Shown piece by piece: positions 49,901 through 57,675 of a DNA stretch of 57,675 bases (position 1 is the first letter of the stretch; each line of letters starts with the position of its first letter). Location of the stretch: NCBI GenBank assembly GCA_016210845.1, contig JACQTK010000024.1, positions 1-57,675 on the forward strand. Reading direction: 5' to 3'. This DNA comes from Acidobacteriota bacterium. GTDB lineage: Bacteria > Acidobacteriota > Vicinamibacteria > Vicinamibacterales > UBA2999. Under the pieces are notes generated by a model that worked only from the letters and a program-made list of their open reading frames with translations, had not been told where the DNA came from and did no database searches. Made by a program: the position numbers and the translations under genes.

Positions 49901-50649
49901 TCGCCGTCGAGCATCTCGTCAAGCGCTACGGCCGCTTCACGGCGGTCGACGATGTCAGCCTGAAGGTGGAGCCTGGCGAGATCCACGGCTTCCTGGGGCC
50001 GAATGGGGCCGGCAAGACGACCACGCTCCGCATGATCGCGGGGCTGCTCGAGCCCGACTCGGGACGGATTGTCGTCAACGGGCACGACCTCGCCGCCCGT
50101 CCCGACGCCGCGAAGGCCTCGCTGGGCTTCATCCCCGATCGGCCGTTCATCTACGAGAAGCTGACCGCCGGTGAGTTTCTGCGCTTTCATGGCGGGCTGT
50201 ACGGGCTCGACGGCAACGGGATTCACGCGCGCGTGCGCGAGATGCTCGACCTGTTCGAGCTGCGGCGCTGGGAGGACGAGCTCGTGGAGAGCTTCTCCCA
50301 CGGCATGAAGCAGCGGCTCGTCATGAGCGCGGCCTTCCTGCACCGGCCGCGGGCGGTGGCGGTGGACGAGCCGATGGTCGGCCTCGATCCCAGAGGCGCC
50401 CGGCTGATCAAGGACGTGTTCCGCCGCATGAGCGCGCACGGCGTGGCGATCCTCATGAGCACGCACACGCTCGAGGTCGCCCAGGAGATGTGCCATCGCG
50501 TCAGCATCATCCACAAGGGGCGCATCATTGCCCAGGACACCGTCGACGAGGTGCGCCGGATGGCGGGGGGCCACGACGAGCACCTGACGTCGGTATTCCT
50601 CAAGCTGACCGGCGGCAGCGGCCTGCAGGAGATAGACGAGGTCGTATGA
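49897..50649 (+). CDS. ABC transporter ATP-binding protein (ABC-2 type)
   Basis: A 250-residue ATPase. Walker A 'GPNGAGKTT', Q-loop region 'LGFIPDRPFIYEKLT' (with no Gln at the usual place), signature 'SFSHGMKQR' (a variant of LSGGQ), Walker B 'AVAVDEPMVGLDP', H-loop 'MSTHTLEVA'. The SHGMKQR signature is typical of CcmA-like/ABC-2 exporters. Its start overlaps the transglutaminase-like gene and its stop overlaps the permease gene. The transported substrate is unknown. Confidence 0.92.
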   Translation: MIAVEHLVKRYGRFTAVDDVSLKVEPGEIHGFLGPNGAGKTTTLRMIAGLLEPDSGRIVVNGHDLAARPDAAKASLGFIPDRPFIYEKLTAGEFLRFHGGLYGLDGNGIHARVREMLDLFELRRWEDELVESFSHGMKQRLVMSAAFLHRPRAVAVDEPMVGLDPRGARLIKDVFRRMSAHGVAILMSTHTLEVAQEMCHRVSIIHKGRIIAQDTVDEVRRMAGGHDEHLTSVFLKLTGGSGLQEIDEVV

Positions 50650-52337
50650 CGGCGCAGGCCTTCCCGTACCTCCTCGTGCCGCATCTGTGGTCGTCGCGCA
50701 ACCGCGTGCGGCGCAGGGAGCGGGGCGACCTCGTGCGGGCCGGGCTGTTCGGCTCCATCGGGGTCGCGGTCTGCGCGGCGCTTTTCGGCGGCGCGTACTG
50801 GCTCACGGGGCAGCTGCTCGAGTACGCCGAGTTCGGCGACTACCTGCTGCGGCTCGGGCTCTCGTGGCTGTTCCTCACGTTCCTCGCGTTTCTCGCGTTC
50901 AGCGGCGTGGTCACCGCGCTCTCGACCTTCTTCCTGGCTGACGACCTGCGCCTGCTGATGGCGGCGCCCGTGGCGGCGCGGCGGCTGTTCCACGCGCGGT
51001 TCGCGCGCACGCTGGGGCAGGCGTCCTGGATGGTGGTGATCTTTCTGACGCCCGTCCTGATCGGCATCGGCGCGGCGCGCTGCGCGCCGCCGCTGTTCTA
51101 CGCGACTGCGGTGGCCACCGTCCTGCCGTTCTCCATGATTCCTGTCGCCTGCGGGACCGCGGCCACGCTGCTGCTGGTGAACATTCTCCCCGCGCGCCGG
51201 GCCCGCGACATCCTCATGCTGATGGGGCTGCTGTTTGCGGCGGCGCTCATCCTGCTGCTGCGCTTCATCCGGCCGGAGCGGCTGCTCCGAGTGGAATCGC
51301 TGCCTGACATCACCGACTTCTTTGCCACGCTCCAATCGCCCATCACGCCGATGCTGCCGTCGTTCTGGGCGGGGGAATCACTGTTCGCCAGCCTCCAAGG
51401 CGGCCTCGACTGGCTCCACACGGGCGCGCTCTGGACGACGGCCCTGGTGTGCACGCTCGTGGTGGGGGCGGCAAGCGAGCGCTGGCACTTCGCCGGCTAC
51501 AGCCGGTCGCAGGAAGCCCCGAAGGCCCGCTTCACCCAGCTCCGCAGCCTCGATCGGTTGGCACGGCTGGCGCCGCTGTCACGTGTACGGCGCCACCTGC
51601 TGCTGAAGGACGCGAAGATCTTCCTGCGCGACATCAGCCAGATCCTGCAGCTGCTGCCGCTGCTCGCGCTGGTGCTGCTCTATCTCTACAACTTCCGCGT
51701 GCTGGATCTGGAGCGCATCCCCTACATGAGCGGCGTCATCAAGAACGCCTACGGGTTCGTCAATCTCGGCATGGCGGGCTTCGTGATGGCGACGGTGGCG
51801 GTGCGGTTCGTGTTTCCGGCCGTGTCGGCCGAGGGCGGCGCGTTCTGGATCATCCGGACCGCCCCGGTGTCGATGCACGATTTCCTCTGGTCCAAGTTCT
51901 GGACCGGCCTGGTGCCGGTATTCGTGCTCACGGAGACGCTGACGATGGCCGCCAACGAGCTGCTCGGCATCGATCCGTTCCTGAAGGTCGTGTCCGCCGG
52001 CGCGATCCTCTTCATGAGCCTCGCGCTGGTGGGTTTGGCCACCGGGCTCGGTGCGCGCTATCCGAGGTTCGGGGCGGATCCCAACCAGGTGGCGGGATCC
52101 TATGGCGGCGTGGCCTTCATGATCCTGGCGGTCCTCTACATCCTCGTGATGATTGCGCTGCTCGGCTGGCCCTCGTCCATCTACTTGTTCCGGCAGGTCC
52201 GCGGGCTGCCGCTGCGCGGCGCCGACGAGATCCGCTTCGGGGTCTGCTTTGCCGCGGCCGCCGCGCTCAGTCTCGGCACGTGGCTGACGGCGATGCGCGC
52301 GGGCGTCCGCGCGCTGAAGGAACTGGATCGCCGATAG
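50646..52337 (+). CDS. ABC transporter permease (ABC-2 type, large)
   Basis: A 563-residue protein with ~10-12 predicted transmembrane helices (for example 'GLFGSIGVAVCAALFGGAYWL' near 35-55 and several in 375-560) and a soluble stretch near 285-330. It resembles large 'putative ABC exporter' permeases found with CcmA-like ATPases. ATG overlaps the ATPase stop. The TAG stop is the first triplet of an 8-bp-arm hairpin shared with the convergent glucokinase gene. Confidence 0.85.
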   Translation: MTAQAFPYLLVPHLWSSRNRVRRRERGDLVRAGLFGSIGVAVCAALFGGAYWLTGQLLEYAEFGDYLLRLGLSWLFLTFLAFLAFSGVVTALSTFFLADDLRLLMAAPVAARRLFHARFARTLGQASWMVVIFLTPVLIGIGAARCAPPLFYATAVATVLPFSMIPVACGTAATLLLVNILPARRARDILMLMGLLFAAALILLLRFIRPERLLRVESLPDITDFFATLQSPITPMLPSFWAGESLFASLQGGLDWLHTGALWTTALVCTLVVGAASERWHFAGYSRSQEAPKARFTQLRSLDRLARLAPLSRVRRHLLLKDAKIFLRDISQILQLLPLLALVLLYLYNFRVLDLERIPYMSGVIKNAYGFVNLGMAGFVMATVAVRFVFPAVSAEGGAFWIIRTAPVSMHDFLWSKFWTGLVPVFVLTETLTMAANELLGIDPFLKVVSAGAILFMSLALVGLATGLGARYPRFGADPNQVAGSYGGVAFMILAVLYILVMIALLGWPSSIYLFRQVRGLPLRGADEIRFGVCFAAAAALSLGTWLTAMRAGVRALKELDRR

Positions 52338-52355
52338 GGGCACGTCCTGCCCCTA
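52335..52355. terminator. Symmetrical hairpin carrying both stop codons of two convergent genes
   Basis: TAGGGGCA (52335-52342), loop CGTCC, TGCCCCTA (52348-52355). The left arm begins with the TAG of the ABC permease; read on the minus strand the right arm begins with the TAG of glucokinase. It is suited to bidirectional termination or transcript-end protection, though neither strand has a T-run. Confidence 0.6.
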
Positions 52356-53330
52356 CGTCCGGATCATCTCCTGTGCGTACACCGCCGCCCCCAGCAGCCC
52401 CGCCTCGGGATTCAGGATGACCTTCACGGGCATCTGCGCCACGAGATCCGACATCACACCCTTGGCGCGAAACGCCTCCATGAACCGCCCGTCCTGCAGC
52501 GCCGGGAGGATCTTGGGCGCCATGCCGCCGCCGACGTAGACCCCCGACGTCGCGACGCCCCGAAGCGCCAGATTCCCCGCCTCGGCGCCGTACGCGCTCA
52601 CGAAGATCGACAACGCCTCCACGCAGGCCGGGCAGTGCGCCGCCAGAGCGGCCTGCGAGATGGCCGCCGGTTCCAGAGCGGCCGTGACCCCGCGCAGGGC
52701 GGAGCACTCCCGGCGTCCGTGCGTGAACCGGTGCAGGTTCACCAGGCCCGGTCCGCTGACGACGTGCTCGACCTCGACCCGCCCGTACTCGGCCCGCAGC
52801 ATCCGCAGCAGCTCGATCTCGCGGTCCGTGCGCGGCGCGAAATCGGCGTGCCCGCCTTCCGACGGCACGGGACGCAGCCGGCCGCCGACGCGGGGCACGT
52901 AGGCCTCGCCCAGCCCCGTTCCCGCGGCAATCACCACGGCGTTCCCGTCTTCGCGCGTCACGCCGTGCTGCAGCGGCACGACCTCGCCGGGGGTGAGCAC
53001 CTCGGCGCTGTTGGCCATCGCCTCGAGATCGTTGAGCAGGCGCACGCGTGTCGTGCCGGCGCCCGCCGCCATCTCGGCCGTGCTCACGTTCCAGGTGATG
53101 TTCGTCAGGTGCGCCGCATCGCCGACGACGGGGCCCGCCACGCCGCTGACGAACGCGTCGATCGTGAGCGGGCGCTGCACGTCCCGCGCGAACGCGTCGA
53201 GGATCTCGGTGAAGCTGTTGAAGGCAGCTGTCTCGTAGGCGCGAACGGCCACGGGCCGTGGACGCTCGCCGGCAGGCTCGAAGAGTCCGAGCAGCGTCTT
53301 GGTGCCGCCGACGTCGCCTGCGAGAAGCAC
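52353..53330 (-). CDS. glk: Glucokinase
   Basis: A 325-residue ROK-independent (Glk, COG0837-type) glucokinase phosphorylating glucose with ATP. 'AGDVGGTKTLLGLF' (4-17) binds phosphate; 'LLNDLEAMAN' contains the catalytic Asp; 'IAAGTGLGEAYV' and 'PSEGGHADFAPR' bind glucose and ATP; 'GGGMAPKIL' is the late adenosine motif. The GTG start is preceded by TATAAT at 6 nt, so the mRNA is probably leaderless. Divergent from the MerR-TPR gene with only 20 bp between. Glucose-6-phosphate would feed sugar-nucleotide synthesis. Confidence 0.92.
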   Translation of the reverse strand: MLLAGDVGGTKTLLGLFEPAGERPRPVAVRAYETAAFNSFTEILDAFARDVQRPLTIDAFVSGVAGPVVGDAAHLTNITWNVSTAEMAAGAGTTRVRLLNDLEAMANSAEVLTPGEVVPLQHGVTREDGNAVVIAAGTGLGEAYVPRVGGRLRPVPSEGGHADFAPRTDREIELLRMLRAEYGRVEVEHVVSGPGLVNLHRFTHGRRECSALRGVTAALEPAAISQAALAAHCPACVEALSIFVSAYGAEAGNLALRGVATSGVYVGGGMAPKILPALQDGRFMEAFRAKGVMSDLVAQMPVKVILNPEAGLLGAAVYAQEMIRT

Positions 53331-53350
53331 CAGTGGATTATATTGGCAGC
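53331..53350. promoter_or_regulatory. Bidirectional leaderless promoter, 20 bp
   Basis: The complete spacer between two divergent GTG starts. On the plus strand TATATT (53339-53344) is 6 nt before GTG 53351; on the minus strand TATAAT (53342 to 53337) is 6 nt before GTG 53330. The two -10 boxes overlap by 4 bp, so transcription in the two directions should be mutually exclusive. The -35 regions would be inside the genes and are weak. Confidence 0.6.
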
Positions 53351-54166
53351 GTGACGTCCACCGGCCCCGCGTCCATGTCCAGACGTCAACTGCTCGAGCG
53401 GTACCCGCGTGTGCGCGAAGACCATCTCCGCTACATGCAGAAGTGGGGGCTCATCCGTCCGTCGAGAGGACGGGATGGCGAGACGCAGTACGCGTTTCGG
53501 GATCTGGCGGTCGTCCGCCAGGCCGACGAGGCGCTGGCCGGGGGCGCGAGCTTTCGCGCCGTGCTGCGCCATCTGCTCGCGTCGCGATCGGGACAGTTGA
53601 CGCTGGACTTCCGCCTCGACGCGCAGCCCGCCAAGGTGCTGAAGCTCAAGCGGCGCGAGCTGCCGCCGCTGGCGGCGCTGATGGACCCCGCGCCCGCGCC
53701 GCAGGGAGCGTCGTCGGCGGAGCAGTTCTTCGTAGCGGGCTCGATTCTCGATGACGGAGATCCGGCGAACGTCGACGAGGCGTCGGCTGCGTACCGGCGC
53801 GCGCTGGAAGTCGATCCCTACCTGGTGCCGGCGCTGATCAACCTCGCCAACATCCACTATGCCCGCGACGAGATCGCCGAGGCACAGGCGCTGTACGAGC
53901 GCGCAATCGCGCTCGAGCCCGACGTCTTCGAGGCGCACTTCAACCTGGGCAACATCTTCCACGACCTCGGGCGGTACCGAGCGGCGCAAGCCTGCTACCG
54001 GGACGCGCTCAAGCTGAATCCCGCCTACGCGGCCGCGCACTTCTATCTGGCGGTGACGCTGGAAAAGGACGGCCAGTCGCAGGAGGCGCGCTCGCACTGG
54101 CGCGCCTACCAGCGACTCGCCCCGAACGGAGAATGGGTGGATTTGGCGAAAGAGTTCTCGGACTGA
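53351..54166 (+). CDS. MerR-type helix-turn-helix protein fused to tetratricopeptide repeats
   Basis: A 271-residue protein. Residues ~10-75 form a MerR-like winged helix ('SRRQLLERYPRVREDHLRYMQKWGLIRPSR', 'YAFRDLAVVRQADEALAGGASFRAVLRHLLA', in parts). Residues ~130-255 hold three to four TPRs ('AAYRRALEVDPYLVPALINLANIHY', 'ALYERAIALEPDVFEAHFNLGNIFH', 'ACYRDALKLNPAYAAAHFYLAV'). GTG 53351 is chosen because of the -10 box 6 nt upstream; an ATG at 53375 is an alternative. It probably is a DNA-binding regulator or scaffold; glucokinase, its divergent neighbour, is a possible target. Confidence 0.85.
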   Translation: MTSTGPASMSRRQLLERYPRVREDHLRYMQKWGLIRPSRGRDGETQYAFRDLAVVRQADEALAGGASFRAVLRHLLASRSGQLTLDFRLDAQPAKVLKLKRRELPPLAALMDPAPAPQGASSAEQFFVAGSILDDGDPANVDEASAAYRRALEVDPYLVPALINLANIHYARDEIAEAQALYERAIALEPDVFEAHFNLGNIFHDLGRYRAAQACYRDALKLNPAYAAAHFYLAVTLEKDGQSQEARSHWRAYQRLAPNGEWVDLAKEFSD

Positions 54167-54167
54167 T

Positions 54168-54244
54168 CGATCGCGCACGCTGAAGCGTGCGCTCTACCTG
54201 TGATAAGCCGTCCCCCTGTAGAGCGGCGGCTTCGGCCGCCGCGA
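54168..54244. repeat. R1 REPIN-like element, copy e
   Basis: GCGCACGC-TGAA-GCGTGCGC, GCTCTACCTG, a ~15-nt centre, CCTGTAGAGC, GGCGGC-TTCG-GCCGCC. It separates two convergent genes (the TPR protein and the small Cys-rich protein). Confidence 0.9.
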
Positions 54245-54247
54245 TGC

Positions 54248-54548
54248 TCAGTACGAATAGTCCTCGCTCGGCGTCCGCTTCTTCGGCACGCGGCGGAGCT
54301 TGTAGTACTGGCAGTCCGGACACCACGCGTCGGCATCGAATCCCGTGGTCCCCGCGTACGGCTTCACCTCGCGGTGCGTGCAGAACGCGGCGTTGCCGTT
54401 CTCCTCGGGCTGCATCCACCGGCACGACCGGAACCGGACGACCGCGGCCGACTGCGGGCTGTCGGAGGTCGCGGGCGCAGTCGCCTCGGCGGGTGCGGGC
54501 GTCGTGCCGCCGTCGTGCGCGTCGGGCGTCGTCAATCCGGATGTGCTG

Positions 54549-54568
<20 letters not shown>
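54248..54568 (-). CDS. Small cysteine-rich hypothetical protein
   Basis: A 106-residue protein with no name that I recognise. Residues ~14-40 are Thr/Pro/Ala-rich and disordered. Four Cys plus one His (C49, C63, H65, C83-x2-C86, 'WCPDCQYYKLRR') look like a zinc-ribbon. TTG start at 54568 overlaps the helicase stop by 20 bp and is preceded by GGAGA at a good distance, so it is probably translated with the helicase gene. A role in RNA or protein binding is possible but unsupported. Confidence 0.65.
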
Positions 54569-55859
<1,291 letters not shown>

Positions 55860-55865
55860 TTGAGG

Positions 55866-56084
55866 TTATCGAGCGCGGAAGGTGATGATGCCGCGGACCG
55901 GGTCGTACGGGGAGACGCCGACCGTCACGCGGTCACCAGGGACGACCTTGATTCGAAAGCGCCGCATCCGCCCGCTCAGTTGCGCGAGCACTTCGTGCCC
56001 CGCGTCGCACTGAACGCGATAGAGCCCTCCGGAGTGCACGGCGACGACCGTCCCTTGCATGTCTATGAGATCGTCTTTGCTCAA
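55866..56084 (-). CDS. infA: Translation initiation factor IF-1
   Basis: A 72-residue OB-fold protein that binds the ribosomal A site during initiation. 'IDMQGTVVAVHSGGLYRVQCDAGHEVLAQLSGRMRR' (in parts), 'KVVPGDRVTVGVSPYDPVRGIITFRAR' match IF-1 from end to end. It starts with TTG (56084), with AAGGA 7-8 nt upstream, which is unusual for an essential gene. Placed 6 bp from the helicase start on the same strand rather than in the usual ribosomal-protein operon. Confidence 0.95.
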   Translation of the reverse strand: MSKDDLIDMQGTVVAVHSGGLYRVQCDAGHEVLAQLSGRMRRFRIKVVPGDRVTVGVSPYDPVRGIITFRAR

Positions 56085-56116
56085 CAGCTCATCCTTTCGC
56101 GCTACCTAGCAATCAG

Positions 56117-56166
56117 TGTGCCACATCGAGGGGACAGGGGGAAGGGGGAAGGGGACAGGGCTGGTC
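56117..56166. repeat. R3 heptamer-period array (GGGGACA / GGGGGAA units)
   Basis: GGGGACA, GGGGGAA, GGGGGAA, GGGGACA, then a degenerate end (GGGCTGG, TCCAGGG). One orientation only. It lies in the ~107-bp gap between infA and the acyltransferase gene. Confidence 0.75.
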
Positions 56167-56191
56167 CAGGGGGCAGCCTGGAGAGAGGAGG

Positions 56192-57667
56192 CTACAGAGC
56201 GCGCACGCGTGCTTCCACCTGCTTCGCGAGCGTCGCGTAGTCGTCGCCGCGCAGGCGAAACGGCGCCCCGAACGCCACGCGCACGCTGCCAGGTCTCGCC
56301 ATCTTCCACGTCGGATGCAGCACGTGGTCCACGCCGTCGAGGCGCACGGGCACGACGGGCACGTCGAGGCGCGACGCGATCATGCTGATGCCGCCGCGAA
56401 ACGGCTTGATGTCGCCCGTCTCGGAGCGCACGCCCTCGGGAAAGATCAGGATCGACCAGCCGCTCCCGGTCAGCTCGCCCATGTACCGCAGCGTGTGCCG
56501 CGCCCCAGCCTCCCGCTGCGGAATAGGGAAGGTATTGAAGAAGAAGCAGGCCAGATAGTAGTTCAGCGAATTCGTGAACCATTGGCGCCAGGGATGTTCC
56601 GCGCGGTAGAAGTGCGCCGTGAAGAACTCCTTGAGCATGGCGGGCGCCACCCGCGCGCGCCAGCGGCCTGGGAGCGCCGCCACGATCACGGGTACGTCCA
56701 TGTGGCTCTGGTGATTCGAGGCGAAGACGACTGGTCCCTCGAGATGCGCCAGATGTTCCAGGCCCTCGACACGCGCGTGGGCGAACACGCGCGCGAGCGG
56801 GACGATCCAGGTCGCGAGCGACAACCGCCTGATGATGCGCACGGGCCACGCGCGATTCCAGACGGGGAAGTCCACGGGCTCCTCGGCGTCCTCGACCGAT
56901 GGCCCACGCTCGACGAGCCGCTTCAGGTCGCCGACGCGGCTGGCCTCCGCAAAGCGCGCCTCGTCGACGCGGGTCTGAAAGCGGTCTTCGAGCGCCACCA
57001 TCAGCTCCACGCGTTCGAGCGAGCTCAGTCCGAGCTCCTCGAGCGTCGTCTCGCCGCTGATGTCGCGCCCGCGAGCGAAGCGGGCGACGAGCGCTTCGAG
57101 GGTATCGTCGCGCGGCGCGTCCAGCCGCCTCCCCCCCGACGCCACCCAGTCGCGGATCGCCGCGCGCCTCAGCTTGCGCGTCCCCTCGGTCCTTGGCAGC
57201 GCGCCGGTCGGCCACACCGACGCGCCGCGGATTCGTTGGTGGTCCTGGAGGCGCATGTTGGCGTCCCGCACGATGGCATCGACGTTCGCGCCGGACTCCA
57301 CGACCAGCACCGCATGAACGCGCTCTTCACCGTCCTGTGTCGTGCCGACGACGGCCGATTCGCGCACACTGGGCAGCCCATCGAGCACGCGCTCGACGTC
57401 TTCGGGAAACACGTTGAGCCCTTCGGGCGTCACGATCATCTCCTTCTTGCGGCCCTTGATGAAGAGCCGCCCCTCGGCGTCGCGCTCGCCGATGTCGCCC
57501 GTGTGCAGCCATCCTTGCTCGTCGAGCACGCCTTCGGGCTGAGGCCTGAGCCCTGGGGCCTGCTGTATCGGAAAGCAAGGTCCTCGCCCGAATCGAACCA
57601 CGGGCGAAGGTCGGCCGTATAATCGACTCGATGACGGTCGCACCGCGGACGCTCGTGCGTGTGACAC
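56192..57667 (-). CDS. Acyl-AMP ligase C-terminal domain + ACP + PlsC acyltransferase, 5'-truncated
   Basis: Open frame of up to 491 residues; recognisable protein starts near residue 45. Order: C-terminal part of an acyl-/fatty-acid-AMP ligase ('GWLHTGDIGERDAEGRLFIKGRKKEMIV', in parts); an acyl-carrier-like domain with the phosphopantetheine serine in 'ELGLSSLERVELM'; a PlsC acyltransferase with 'SNHQSHMDVPV' (N-H-x4-D) and 'FPEGVRSETGDIKPFRGG'. The ~350-residue adenylating N-domain is missing; its place is taken by unrelated sequence (MSHARASAV...) opposite the promoter of the plus-strand gene at 57631. It is either a decapitated gene or a rearrangement/assembly junction. Confidence 0.7.
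   Translation of the reverse strand: MSHARASAVRPSSSRLYGRPSPVVRFGRGPCFPIQQAPGLRPQPEGVLDEQGWLHTGDIGERDAEGRLFIKGRKKEMIVTPEGLNVFPEDVERVLDGLPSVRESAVVGTTQDGEERVHAVLVVESGANVDAIVRDANMRLQDHQRIRGASVWPTGALPRTEGTRKLRRAAIRDWVASGGRRLDAPRDDTLEALVARFARGRDISGETTLEELGLSSLERVELMVALEDRFQTRVDEARFAEASRVGDLKRLVERGPSVEDAEEPVDFPVWNRAWPVRIIRRLSLATWIVPLARVFAHARVEGLEHLAHLEGPVVFASNHQSHMDVPVIVAALPGRWRARVAPAMLKEFFTAHFYRAEHPWRQWFTNSLNYYLACFFFNTFPIPQREAGARHTLRYMGELTGSGWSILIFPEGVRSETGDIKPFRGGISMIASRLDVPVVPVRLDGVDHVLHPTWKMARPGSVRVAFGAPFRLRGDDYATLAKQVEARVRAL
57618..57623 (+). promoter_or_regulatory. Perfect -10 box (TATAAT) for a leaderless start
   Basis: TATAAT ends 7 nt before the ATG at 57631, so transcription would begin at the start codon. 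No Shine-Dalgarno lies in between (CGACTCG). This is the strongest -10 box in the window. Confidence 0.55.
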
Positions 57668-57675
57668 TCCTTGCC
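57631..57675 (+). CDS. Start of a plus-strand gene, cut by the window edge
   Basis: ATG followed by 14 codons, MTVAPRTLVRVTLLA, open to the end of the window. The Arg followed by a hydrophobic run could be the beginning of a signal peptide. Supported by the TATAAT 7 nt upstream. Function cannot be told. Confidence 0.45.
   Translation, partial: MTVAPRTLVRVTLLA

Noticed and set aside
49897..52337. ABC transporter as the Wzm/Wzt exporter of the glycan
   Set aside because: The ATPase lacks the C-terminal carbohydrate-binding domain of Wzt, and the permease is larger than Wzm. It is coupled to a transglutaminase-like gene instead, so a general ABC-2 exporter is the safer call.

Overview
The window is about 57.7 kb of very GC-rich bacterial DNA, almost completely coding, with long runs of genes joined by 1-8 nt ATGA/GTGA-type overlaps. 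Gene content fits a Gram-negative-type, soil-like bacterium. The style (MerR-TPR fusion protein, ergothioneine pair egtB-egtD, DEAD-box helicase beside infA, many palindromic intergenic repeats) makes me think of Acidobacteriota, perhaps class Vicinamibacteria. That assignment is inference; no rRNA or tRNA gene is present to anchor it.

Region 1 (1-41.2 kb) is a large surface-glycan locus, nearly all on the plus strand. It opens with methyltransferases, a sugar formyltransferase, a polysaccharide deacetylase, a methyltransferase-GT2 fusion and a TIGR04372-like glycosyltransferase. Interleaved are two expanded, largely uncharacterised protein families. Family A (GT-B-like, 'WDHLSSKALL...VVVTGAQ' signature) has four copies. 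Family B ('VVGPWxxEVGFExLYWIPFL' signature) has three copies, one of them fused to a family A protein. Two separate NeuB-type synthases follow, with a CMP-sugar synthetase, an aldehyde dehydrogenase, an SDR, a full-length transketolase and a HAD phosphatase; together they suggest an unusual CMP-activated 2-keto-3-deoxy acid sugar. Next come a WecA/MraY-type initiating transferase fused to a CoA-binding-type domain, a GT4, two GT2s, a reversed FAD oxidoreductase, an RfbD-like reductase, GDP-mannose 4,6-dehydratase and a UDP-GlcNAc-6-dehydrogenase-type enzyme.

Region 2 (41.3-45.7 kb, minus strand) is a thiS-thiG-methyltransferase-O-antigen polymerase/ligase run that links thiamine sulfur chemistry genes to glycan genes. 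Region 3 (45.7-52.3 kb, plus strand) holds egtB-egtD (ergothioneine), then a transglutaminase-fold protein with an ABC-2-type ATPase and permease. Region 4 (52.3-57.7 kb) has glucokinase divergent from a MerR-TPR regulator, a small Cys-rich protein, a DEAD-box RNA helicase, infA, and a 5'-truncated acyl-AMP ligase/ACP/acyltransferase gene facing the start of a new plus-strand gene.

The most striking feature is the non-coding DNA. Nearly every spacer longer than 40 bp is built of repeats. R1 is a REPIN-like pair of hairpins with a GTAG foot (5 copies). R2 is a composite multi-hairpin element of 170-220 bp (6 copies, only in the glycan locus). R3 is a class of spacers made of 7- or 8-bp period repeats with different unit sequences (6 loci). 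R4-R6 are smaller palindromes. These repeats repeatedly supply gene termini: stop codons, start codons, N- and C-terminal tails, and even in-frame internal segments. Several genes also appear to be leaderless, with a -10 box 6-7 nt before the start codon, including a mirrored bidirectional promoter in a 20-bp spacer.
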